12,944 nt of DNA from Chlorobiota bacterium (GTDB lineage Bacteria > Bacteroidota > Bacteroidia > Bacteroidales > JAADJA01). A program made the position numbers and the translations under genes. The notes beneath the pieces are model-generated. The model saw only the letters and a program-made list of their open reading frames with translations, ran no database searches and had not been told where the DNA came from. The stretch lies in contig JAUVIX010000066.1 in assembly GCA_030592565.1 (NCBI GenBank), positions 1-12,944 on the forward strand, written 5' to 3'. Within the stretch, counting starts at the first letter, position 1; each line of letters opens with the position of its first letter. Of the stretch, positions 6,894 through 12,944 are shown in pieces.

Positions 6894-7595
6894 CTACCAC
6901 TCATCCATATCAGAATAGGAAGGGTTGTATGGAATAATTTTTCCTGCCTCACATTTTAATGTCCTTGCCGGAAATTGCTTGAAAAGGGAATAGTTGTGTG
7001 TAGCCATTAAAACAGAGCGACCGGCCTGGCTAATATCGAATAAAAGTTTCATTATGCCGGTTGAAGTTTCAGGATCGAGGTTACCGGTAGGCTCATCCGC
7101 AAGAATAATCTCAGGATTATTTACAAGTGCACGGGCAATAGCAACTCTTTGCTGTTCTCCTCCCGACAGTTGATGTGGCATCTTAAAACCTTTAGTGCCA
7201 AGTTCAACTTTTTCGAGAACATCCTGTGCCTGGCTCTGCATCTTTTTTTTATCTTTCCAGCCGGTAGCTTTCATCACAAAAAGGAGATTATCAGCTATGG
7301 AACGATCAGTTAGCAATTGAAAATCCTGAAAAATTATTCCAAGCTTTCTTCTCAAAAAGGGTATCTCCTTTCTTTTAATCTTTTTTAAATCATAACCAAC
7401 AACAGTAGCATCTCCGTATGCAAGCGGAAGATCTGCATAAATTGTCTGCAAAAGACTGCTCTTCCCTGTTCCCGTTCTGCCTATCATATAAACAAACTCT
7501 CCTTTTACAACAGTCATGTCAACTCCAGAGAGGACCAGAACCTCCTTTTGGAAAATTGAAGCATTTTTAAAATCTATTACAACATCTTGTAACAT
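6894..7595 (-). CDS. ftsE: FtsE-like ABC transporter ATP-binding protein
   Basis: This 233-residue cytoplasmic ATPase subunit carries every ABC motif in order: Walker A GRTGTGKS (39-46), Q-loop Q90 in GIIFQDFQLL, signature LSGGEQQR (143-150), Walker B IILADE (163-168) with catalytic E168, D-loop GNLD, and the H-loop histidine H200 in MATHN. Length, the FQDFQLL segment and the LSGGEQQRVAIARAL run are typical of FtsE/LolD/MacB-type ATPases, and FtsE is the closest by feel. FtsE works with the membrane protein FtsX to control septal peptidoglycan hydrolysis, but no ftsX is adjacent here; the two genes are often separated in Bacteroidota. A LolD-like role cannot be excluded. The gene is divergent from the large secreted protein gene, with overlapping promoters between them, and no clear terminator follows its stop. 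Confidence 0.88.
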   Translation of the reverse strand: MLQDVVIDFKNASIFQKEVLVLSGVDMTVVKGEFVYMIGRTGTGKSSLLQTIYADLPLAYGDATVVGYDLKKIKRKEIPFLRRKLGIIFQDFQLLTDRSIADNLLFVMKATGWKDKKKMQSQAQDVLEKVELGTKGFKMPHQLSGGEQQRVAIARALVNNPEIILADEPTGNLDPETSTGIMKLLFDISQAGRSVLMATHNYSLFKQFPARTLKCEAGKIIPYNPSYSDMDEW

Positions 7596-7600
7596 AATAT

Positions 7601-7621
7601 TTTTGTCTTATGAAGACAAAA
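7601..7621. promoter_or_regulatory. Perfect 9-bp palindrome inside a divergent promoter region
   Basis: The arms are TTTTGTCTT (7601-7609) and AAGACAAAA (7613-7621) with ATG in the centre. The left arm contains the TTTG -33 candidate of the plus-strand promoter and the right arm contains part of the minus-strand -7 box. A dimeric regulator bound here would cover both promoters. Alternatively the symmetry is simply the two promoters facing each other. No known operator is recognised. Confidence 0.45.
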
Positions 7622-7634
7622 TTAACTAAATTTG
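7602..7634 (+). promoter_or_regulatory. Promoter for the large secreted protein gene
   Basis: TTTG (7602-7605) and TAAATTTG (7627-7634) are separated by 21 bp, which is a good match to the Bacteroidota TTTG / TAnnTTTG promoter. It predicts a start of transcription near 7640 and a leader of about 43 nt before the ATG at 7683. Confidence 0.65.
7617..7624 (-). promoter_or_regulatory. Bacteroidota-type -7 element for the ftsE-like gene
   Basis: On the minus strand this reads TAATTTTG, an exact TAnnTTTG match, 21 nt before the ATG at 7595. It lies within the spacer of the plus-strand promoter, so the two polymerases would compete for the same DNA. Possible -33 TTTG elements at 7641-7644 and 7649-7652 are not at the ideal distance (16 and 24 bp). 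Confidence 0.5.
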
Positions 7635-7682
7635 TATTGTCAAAAGGCCAAATAATGATTTAATCACAAAAATTAGAGAATC

Positions 7683-10451
7683 ATGAAGAAACTACCATTT
7701 TATCCATTGCTGCTACAAATAGTATTATTTATGGTTATTCAGCCAATTTCATCGCAATCTTTAAATTTTATTACGGATCTTGGGCTGAGTGTTGACGGCA
7801 TCAGGCACAATGATAGTACCAGTGAATTCATTGACGGAGCTCTCCCGTTTTTTTCATTTGTAATAGATGATTCAGTATATTATTCAACTACAGCAACGGT
7901 TATTGATAATGATTCGCTAATTGAAATTGCCTGGGATACTTTGTTTTTTGCAATCATCAGGTGGGATTCAACATTTTCGCACGGCGAAAAATTTTTTGTA
8001 TCCGTTAAAAATTATACTCAAGATACGGTTATCTTTGAGAATATGGTTCCATTCGGAGAGTTGCCTGAAAATATATACATTACCGGTGAAGGCCCCTGGT
8101 CGCTTGCTCGTACAAAATTATTCAGGCCGGGGAAAGAACCTTTGGGAGTTATTCTTCCTGATAATGCCTGGGAAATGGGATATAGTTCAATAACTGCCGG
8201 TGACGGGAGTTCTCTTTGTGCGATTGCCCGTAGAAAAGATGTTGAAAAGGGACGCAAAGGCCGATATAAAACATATCTGTATCCGGGAGGTTCGGTGAAC
8301 TATGAAATTTACACCGATAAATATTCAGGGGAGTGGCAAAATGGGTTAAAACTGATGTTTCAAGAACGCTATCTCTGTGATCTTGAGGAATTTGATAACT
8401 CTTTATTTTTGCGTGAAGATATTGCCTGGATCAGGAATGATTACCTGATGATATTGCAGTTTGCCTGGGATCATTCATTTTATGATCAGGAAAAAGATGG
8501 ATACAAGTTTAAGGAATTTCTGGAGTCGGGTAAAAAACTGTTTGGGGGATATGATGTTTTCGGGATATGGCCTACCTGGCCTGCCCTCGGTGTGGATGAC
8601 CGAAATCAGTGGGATTTGTATGCCGACCTTCCCGGAGGACTGGAGAAGCTGAATGAACTCTCGGAATGGGCAAAACAAAACGGAACAAAATTTTTTATTG
8701 CTTACAATCCTTGGGACCAGAGTACACGAACTGAAGACCCGTATGAGGGGATGGCAAGATTGATAAAAGCCGTTGATGCAGATGGTGTTGTGCTCGATAC
8801 AAGGGGAAGCTCCAGCATTGAGTTGCAGAGGGCTGCCGACAGTGTTAAGTCCGGTGTGGTAATGTATTCTGAAGGAATGGCTGTGGTTAAAGATATGCCC
8901 GGGATCATTTCAGGACGCGTGCATGATGCCATTTTTATGCCGCCGCCTCTTAATATGAATAAGCTAATTAAACCTGATTTTGCTATTTTCAGAGTTTGTC
9001 AGTTGAGCCAGGGAAGAATCCACCGTGAAGTGGCAATATCTCTGTTTAATGGTTATGGCATTGAGTTGAATACATTTGCGCCAGGACGACCCGCCTGGAT
9101 GGATGAGGAGTTGCGCTATCTTGGAAAAGCCGTTAAAGTTATGAGAGAGAATAGCTCAGTGTTCAACAGCCTAAAATGGACTCCCCTGATTTCAACTGTT
9201 AATGATAATATTTGGGTGAATAAATTTCCTGCTGAGAATAAAACTGTTTATACAATTTACAGCCTGATACCTGAAGGCTATTCGGGGAGCTTGTTTGAAG
9301 TTGAGAAGAGTGATAATCTTCATTATGTGAGTCTTTGGAATCATGAGGAGCTAATAGCAGACACTTCAAACGGTAGATTTTTGATTCCTGTGCAAACTTG
9401 TGCTTTCGATAAGTCATTTCTCGGAACAAGGCGTGAGGGAAGTGTGGATTGTATTGCCGGCTTTCCGGAGTTGCTGGATGTTGAATTGAGGGATGATTCT
9501 CTTTTTGTCAGTCCTGAAGGAGGGAACAGAATTGCCATTACTGCCGGAAACCCGGCTTATGATGCAGCCGCAATTATTCTTGATGCAGAGGATATTTCCA
9601 TTAATTTGTCCGATATATTCGGAAAATATGAGGGAAAGTTTGTGATACAACTTTTTGATAAGGATGAATTGCTTGATGAGCGTGTTCTTACTCCCAATCC
9701 CGGTACTCCAAAGCTGGTAAGCAGGGTTGTTAAAACTGCCATTCCCGAAAAGATTCCCGACGGGATGGTGGAAATTCCTGCCGGTAGCATTAAGATGAAA
9801 ATTGATGCAGGCGGGAGCTTTATCCCTTATCCTGATTATGATACTTCTAAAATAATAAGGCTAAAGAGTTTTTATGTTGATAAATATCCTGTTACAAATA
9901 ACCAGTTTTATGAATTTTTGGAATCAACAGGATATTCTCCTGAAGATACTACCAACTTTCTTAAAAATTGGAAAGAGAAGAAATATCTCAAAGGAATGAA
10001 GAATTACCCTGTTGTTTACATCAGCTATGAAGATGCAAATGCCTATGCTAAATGGATAGGGAAGCGATTGCCGACCGAGGCCGAATGGCAATTTGCAGCA
10101 CAGGGAACTGACGGGATGCTCTATCCCTGGGGAGATGAAATGGCTGATGGGAAGTGCAATTCAGGTATGGGAAAGATAACTGCTGTGAATAAATACCCTG
10201 ACGGAGCAACGCCCAATGGTGTTGAGGATTTGGTAGGTAATGTGTGGCAACTGACAAATGATATTTATGATGATGGAAGCTATTATTTTATAATAATGAG
10301 AGGCGGCAGCTTTTACAACCCGACTTCAAGCTGGTGGTATGTTAAAGGAGGCCCTCAGCCTCTTAACAAAACCCAAATGCTTCTGCGAGTCTCTCCCGGA
10401 TTTGAAAGAAATGCTACCGTAGGGTTCAGATGTGTGGTTGATACTGAATAG
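7683..10451 (+). CDS. Secreted TIM-barrel glycoside-hydrolase-like protein with C-terminal SUMF1/FGE-type domain
   Basis: This 922-residue exported protein has a signal peptide at about 1-25 ending SSQ. Residues about 26-240 are probably beta-rich and unrecognised. Residues about 245-500 look like a TIM barrel of a glycoside hydrolase clan: DVFGIWPTWP (291-300), KFFIAYNPWDQ (336-346), DGVVLDTRG (367-375) and VVMYSEGM (392-399). D372 and E397 sit at strand ends and could be the catalytic pair (inference). Residues about 510-690 resemble beta-sandwich spacers. Residues about 693-918 are a formylglycine-generating-enzyme-like (SUMF1) domain: MVEIPAGSIKM, FYVDKYPVTNNQF, RLPTEAEWQFAAQG, YPWGDE, NGVEDLVGNVWQLTND, RGGSF and GFRCV. 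The two cysteines that bind copper in true FGEs (following RGGS) are replaced by N879 and W884, so this domain is probably not an active FGE and may bind carbohydrate or substrate. Substrate and family number cannot be assigned. There is no sulfatase or SusCD gene nearby. Confidence 0.85.
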   Translation: MKKLPFYPLLLQIVLFMVIQPISSQSLNFITDLGLSVDGIRHNDSTSEFIDGALPFFSFVIDDSVYYSTTATVIDNDSLIEIAWDTLFFAIIRWDSTFSHGEKFFVSVKNYTQDTVIFENMVPFGELPENIYITGEGPWSLARTKLFRPGKEPLGVILPDNAWEMGYSSITAGDGSSLCAIARRKDVEKGRKGRYKTYLYPGGSVNYEIYTDKYSGEWQNGLKLMFQERYLCDLEEFDNSLFLREDIAWIRNDYLMILQFAWDHSFYDQEKDGYKFKEFLESGKKLFGGYDVFGIWPTWPALGVDDRNQWDLYADLPGGLEKLNELSEWAKQNGTKFFIAYNPWDQSTRTEDPYEGMARLIKAVDADGVVLDTRGSSSIELQRAADSVKSGVVMYSEGMAVVKDMPGIISGRVHDAIFMPPPLNMNKLIKPDFAIFRVCQLSQGRIHREVAISLFNGYGIELNTFAPGRPAWMDEELRYLGKAVKVMRENSSVFNSLKWTPLISTVNDNIWVNKFPAENKTVYTIYSLIPEGYSGSLFEVEKSDNLHYVSLWNHEELIADTSNGRFLIPVQTCAFDKSFLGTRREGSVDCIAGFPELLDVELRDDSLFVSPEGGNRIAITAGNPAYDAAAIILDAEDISINLSDIFGKYEGKFVIQLFDKDELLDERVLTPNPGTPKLVSRVVKTAIPEKIPDGMVEIPAGSIKMKIDAGGSFIPYPDYDTSKIIRLKSFYVDKYPVTNNQFYEFLESTGYSPEDTTNFLKNWKEKKYLKGMKNYPVVYISYEDANAYAKWIGKRLPTEAEWQFAAQGTDGMLYPWGDEMADGKCNSGMGKITAVNKYPDGATPNGVEDLVGNVWQLTNDIYDDGSYYFIIMRGGSFYNPTSSWWYVKGGPQPLNKTQMLLRVSPGFERNATVGFRCVVDTE

Positions 10452-10496
10452 AAGAATGATATTTGATATACGTTTTAAATTCGTAATTAAATTATT

Positions 10497-10715
10497 ATGA
10501 CTAAAAAAGACGCTATAAAAATATTTGAAGACAGCGCTATTCGTACAGTTTGGGATAGTGATAATGAAAAATGGTATATCTCTATTGTTGATGTGGTTGC
10601 CGTTTTAACTGAAAGCCCTCGACCAAGAAAGTATTGGAATGCTCTAAAAACAAAATTAAAGGACGAAGGAAGTCAGTTGTCCCAAGTTTTGGGACAACTA
10701 AAAATGATGATTTGA
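10497..10715 (+). pseudogene. Truncated BRO-N (prophage antirepressor-type) domain protein
   Basis: This 72-residue frame matches only the beginning of BRO-family proteins: KIFEDSAIRTVWDSDNEKWY (8-27), SIVDVVAVLTES (29-40), RPRKYWNALKTKLKDEGSQ (42-60), then QLSQVLGQLKM. Intact relatives continue with a DGK...TDVAD segment and a RLIQSIPS-type region to 250-300 residues; here a stop follows two residues after LKM. Neither other frame restores the missing part, so this is a 3' truncation rather than a simple frameshift. A perfect palindrome (10675-10699) sits just before the break. Complete BRO-N genes occur in phages and also inside Bacteroidota restriction-modification loci, which fits the enzyme encoded downstream. 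A short functional DNA-binding domain remains possible. The next gene begins after 1 bp. Confidence 0.75.
10675..10699. repeat. Perfect 11-bp inverted repeat at the end of the BRO fragment
   Basis: AGTTGTCCCAA (10675-10685) and TTGGGACAACT (10689-10699) flank a GTT loop. The repeat lies within the codons for QLSQVLGQL, so part of the symmetry comes from the protein sequence. No T-run follows on either strand, so it is not an intrinsic terminator. It ends 14 bp before the stop codon where homology to BRO-N is lost. Confidence 0.55.
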
Positions 10716-10716
10716 G

Positions 10717-11466
10717 ATGAAAACAAAAATTATTGCACTTTTAACTATTATATTAATTCTAACTTCCTGTTGGAACAAGGCAAAAAAGAATGAAGAAACC
10801 CTTCCAAAAGTTAATGAATGGGTTGATATAAATCCAATAAAAACTCCGATTATTCTTCCAAATTCAATTGAGAACCAAAGAAAAGAATTTGAAGAAATAG
10901 TACTTAATGCTCAAAAAAGCATAAAAAAATTTGCCAGACGATATAGTTGGAAGGATTTGACATATAAAACTTTTATGGACAGTGTTATTATTATTGATTC
11001 CAAAGAGGATTTTGATAAATTTGTAAAAGGATTTCTAAAAATGAATATCACAACTAAACTACCTAAATCTTTTTCGGCTTGCCTTGAAAATCGAACATTA
11101 ATATCAGTGTCTCCAGGCGTATATGCAGAAATATATCCCGAAGGTATTGAAGACAACTCTTTTAAAAAATTACTAACTCATGAAATAGCACATAGATTAC
11201 ATATCAGAATTTTAGAAGGAAATGAAGATGCAATGGGACCAACTTGGTTTTATGAAGGATTTGCTATTTATGCTGCGAATCAATTCAATAATTCTAATAT
11301 AAAGCTTTCAGAAAACCAAATTTGGGAAATAGTGAAGGGCACAAAAAAAGGAACTTACAAGGAATATGCATTTGTTTTTAGATTTTTTTTAAACAAAGCA
11401 TCTTTAAATGAACTTATAAAAAAGGCTGGAGATAAGAATTTTATTAACTTGCTAAAATCCCTTTAA
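10717..11466 (+). CDS. Putative lipoprotein zinc metallopeptidase (gluzincin-type, HEIAH...EGFAIY)
   Basis: This 249-residue protein opens with a lipoprotein signal (hydrophobic 5-15, lipobox LTSC with C18), so it is predicted to be anchored in an outer layer of the cell. The C-terminal half holds the zinc-peptidase motif THEIAHRLH (154-162; H155, E156 and H159) followed by TWFYEGFAIYAA (176-187), where E180 is placed as the third zinc ligand of the MA(E) gluzincin fold. Only this motif is recognised; the first 140 residues match nothing I can name and no substrate can be given. The base composition is visibly more AT-rich than in the preceding gene. It starts 1 bp after the stop of the BRO fragment, probably sharing its transcript. 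Catalytic activity is likely but inferred from the motif alone. Confidence 0.7.
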   Translation: MKTKIIALLTIILILTSCWNKAKKNEETLPKVNEWVDINPIKTPIILPNSIENQRKEFEEIVLNAQKSIKKFARRYSWKDLTYKTFMDSVIIIDSKEDFDKFVKGFLKMNITTKLPKSFSACLENRTLISVSPGVYAEIYPEGIEDNSFKKLLTHEIAHRLHIRILEGNEDAMGPTWFYEGFAIYAANQFNNSNIKLSENQIWEIVKGTKKGTYKEYAFVFRFFLNKASLNELIKKAGDKNFINLLKSL

Positions 11467-11475
11467 TGAATTGAA

Positions 11476-11577
11476 ATGAAAAAAAGGAAGAGCTACAGCA
11501 CAAATTGCACAACTTGTCCCGATTTTTCGGATTTGATTTTTGGCAACGCTCATCCTAATACTAAACTTGAATTATGA
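11476..11577 (+). CDS. 33-residue open frame overlapping the restriction-modification gene start (doubtful)
   Basis: An ATG at 11476 opens a frame of 33 codons whose TGA stop overlaps the next gene's start as ATGA, the arrangement of translational coupling. The peptide begins MKKRKSYSTNC and contains one CxxC (CTTC, residues 11-14); no family is recognised. The overlap may be chance, and the segment could instead be a non-coding insertion scar. The reading frame shifted by one also encodes an open stretch of similar length. A small stem CCGA/TCGG with a TTTT loop lies at 11519-11530. A coding function is not established. Confidence 0.25.
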   Translation: MKKRKSYSTNCTTCPDFSDLIFGNAHPNTKLEL

Positions 11578-12944
11578 CTATTGAACATTATATTGAAAAA
11601 GTAAGCACAAGGCTTAAGTCAGGAATTTCAAGAGAACATTCGTATCGTGGCGACCTTGAAACATTGATTAGAGATTTAGTAAAAGGTGTTGAAATAACAA
11701 ACGAGTCTGCAAATGTAACCGACTGCGGAAACCCTGACTACGTAATAACAAAAGGAAAAATCCCAATCGGTTACATCGAAGCCAAAGACATTGGAAAAGA
11801 CCTGAATAGCAAAGGATACAAAGAACAATTTGACCGTTACAAAAAAGCACTTGACAACCTGATAATAACAGACTACGTTTGGTTTCAGTTTTTTCAAAAC
11901 GGAGAATTAATTCACGAAATACGAATTGGGGAAATTGATTTTACCAATGGGGCACACCACATTGTAAAACCAATTGCAGACAATTTTTCGAAATTTGAAA
12001 ACCTGATTAAAAACTTTTGTACTCATATTGGGCAGACTATCAAATCGAGCAAGAAACTTGCTGAGATGATGGCTTCAAAAGCCCGATTATTGCAAGACAT
12101 TTTGGAACGTGCAATTACCTCTGATGAAGAAACACAAGAAAATACTTCGTTAAGAGAACAATACAAAACATTCAAAAGCATCTTAATTCACGATTTAACA
12201 CCAAAAGCATTTGCCGATATTTACGCACAAACATTGGCTTATGGAATGTTTGCTGCAAGACTGCACGATACAACACTTGATGATTTTAGCAGGCAAGAAG
12301 CAGCCGAATTAATCCCTAAATCAAATCCATTCTTGCGTAAACTTTTTGGTTATGTCGCAGGGCCGGATATTGATGAAAGAATAAAAACAACAGTTGACAA
12401 CCTTGCAGAAGTTTTCAGGGCAACCAATGTAGAAGCACTGCTACATAACTTTGGGAAAAGCACACAAACCAATGACCCGATTATTCATTTTTACGAAACC
12501 TTTCTTGCAGAATACGACCCTAAACTACGAAAAGCAAGAGGGGTTTGGTACACACCCGAGCCGGTTGTAAATTTTATTGTTCGTGCTGTTGACGATATTT
12601 TAAAAACCGAATTCGATTTACCGCAAGGACTTGCCGATACAAGCAAGACAAAAATAAAAGTTCCAATACAAGGCAGTAAAAAAATGCAGGAGAAAGAAGT
12701 ACACAAAGTACAAATTCTTGACCCAGCAACCGGAACAGGAACTTTTTTAGCCGAAGTTGTAAAGTACATTTACAGCAAACGATTTAAAGCAATGCAAGGT
12801 GCCTGGAGTGGTTACGTGGACGAACATTTAATACCACGTTTAAACGGTTTTGAACTTTTAATGGCTTCTTACTCAATGGCACATCTTAAATTAGATATGC
12901 TTTTGCGCGAAACCGGCTACGACCCCTCTAAATCTCCCCAAAGG
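11574..12944 (+). CDS. Single-chain restriction-modification enzyme, type IIG/ISP-like (5' part, runs off the window)
   Basis: An ATG at 11574 opens a frame with no stop through the last base, giving 457 codons of an incomplete gene. The N-terminal domain (about 1-125) carries a PD-(D/E)xK nuclease core: D55 in NPDYVI and E69-A-K71 in PIGYIEAK. A helical linker follows, then the N6-adenine methyltransferase entry RGVWYTPEPVVNFIV (322-336) and SAM-binding motif I ILDPATGTGTF (381-391). The catalytic NPPY motif and the target-recognition domain must lie beyond the window. No Walker A or DEAD-box motif is seen between nuclease and methyltransferase, so it is closer to type IIG than to helicase-containing type ISP, although databases often label this family ISP. 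One polypeptide would both methylate its own site and cut unmodified DNA. It follows the metallopeptidase on the same strand after 107 bp. Confidence 0.88.
   Translation, partial: MTIEHYIEKVSTRLKSGISREHSYRGDLETLIRDLVKGVEITNESANVTDCGNPDYVITKGKIPIGYIEAKDIGKDLNSKGYKEQFDRYKKALDNLIITDYVWFQFFQNGELIHEIRIGEIDFTNGAHHIVKPIADNFSKFENLIKNFCTHIGQTIKSSKKLAEMMASKARLLQDILERAITSDEETQENTSLREQYKTFKSILIHDLTPKAFADIYAQTLAYGMFAARLHDTTLDDFSRQEAAELIPKSNPFLRKLFGYVAGPDIDERIKTTVDNLAEVFRATNVEALLHNFGKSTQTNDPIIHFYETFLAEYDPKLRKARGVWYTPEPVVNFIVRAVDDILKTEFDLPQGLADTSKTKIKVPIQGSKKMQEKEVHKVQILDPATGTGTFLAEVVKYIYSKRFKAMQGAWSGYVDEHLIPRLNGFELLMASYSMAHLKLDMLLRETGYDPSKSPQR

Noticed and set aside
8018..8257. Several short open frames antisense to the large secreted protein
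   Set aside because: They are shadows of a long, well-supported coding region and carry no motif of their own.
11476..11577. Integron attC-like site
   Set aside because: No pairing of RYYYAAC and GTTRRRY core sites in the right order on either strand, and no long imperfect palindrome.
11668..11897. Minus-strand open frames of 60 and 73 codons
   Set aside because: They lie antisense to the nuclease domain of the restriction-modification gene, whose own frame is open and shows family motifs.
12491..12769. 92-codon minus-strand open frame
   Set aside because: It is antisense to the methyltransferase region including motif I; no recognisable protein features.

Overview
The window reads as a stretch of chromosome from a member of the Bacteroidota, probably an environmental Bacteroidales/Marinilabiliales-type organism. 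The evidence is AT-rich DNA, several promoters with the Bacteroidota -7 element TAnnTTTG, no strong Shine-Dalgarno sequences, and a gene set typical of that phylum. No ribosomal or transfer RNA gene and no CRISPR array is visible. The taxonomic assignment is inference from style and cannot be pinned to a genus by reading alone.

Layout. Positions 1-7600 look like ordinary core chromosome: a two-TM potassium channel with a cytosolic TrkA-type NAD-binding domain (141-1205, +); convergent to it a secreted glucosaminidase with two LysM repeats (1440-2399, -); a lipoprotein-type aldose 1-epimerase (2681-3823, -); a DoxX-family membrane protein with a clear intrinsic terminator (3930-4379, -); arginyl-tRNA synthetase (4517-6307, +); and an FtsE-like ABC ATPase (6894-7595, -). 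The intergenic gaps are not empty. Three of them hold palindromic repeats: a GTCCCTA-type motif at about 52-bp spacing (1310-1423), a cluster of four small hairpins (2508-2612), and a 229-bp set of nested inverted repeats (6537-6765) flanked by ATTC direct repeats that looks like a MITE.

The FtsE gene and a large secreted protein (7683-10451, +) are divergently transcribed from overlapping promoters built around a perfect palindrome. The large protein joins an unrecognised N-terminal domain and a glycoside-hydrolase-like TIM barrel to a C-terminal formylglycine-generating-enzyme (SUMF1) fold that lacks the two catalytic cysteines of true FGEs. It is the most unusual protein in the window.

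From 10497 to the right edge the character changes. There is a truncated BRO-N (prophage antirepressor-type) gene, a lipoprotein with an HEIAH zinc-protease motif, a 33-codon open frame, and the first 457 codons of a single-chain restriction-modification enzyme (PD-(D/E)xK nuclease followed by an N6-adenine methyltransferase). This looks like the left end of an acquired defence or accessory region that continues beyond the window.
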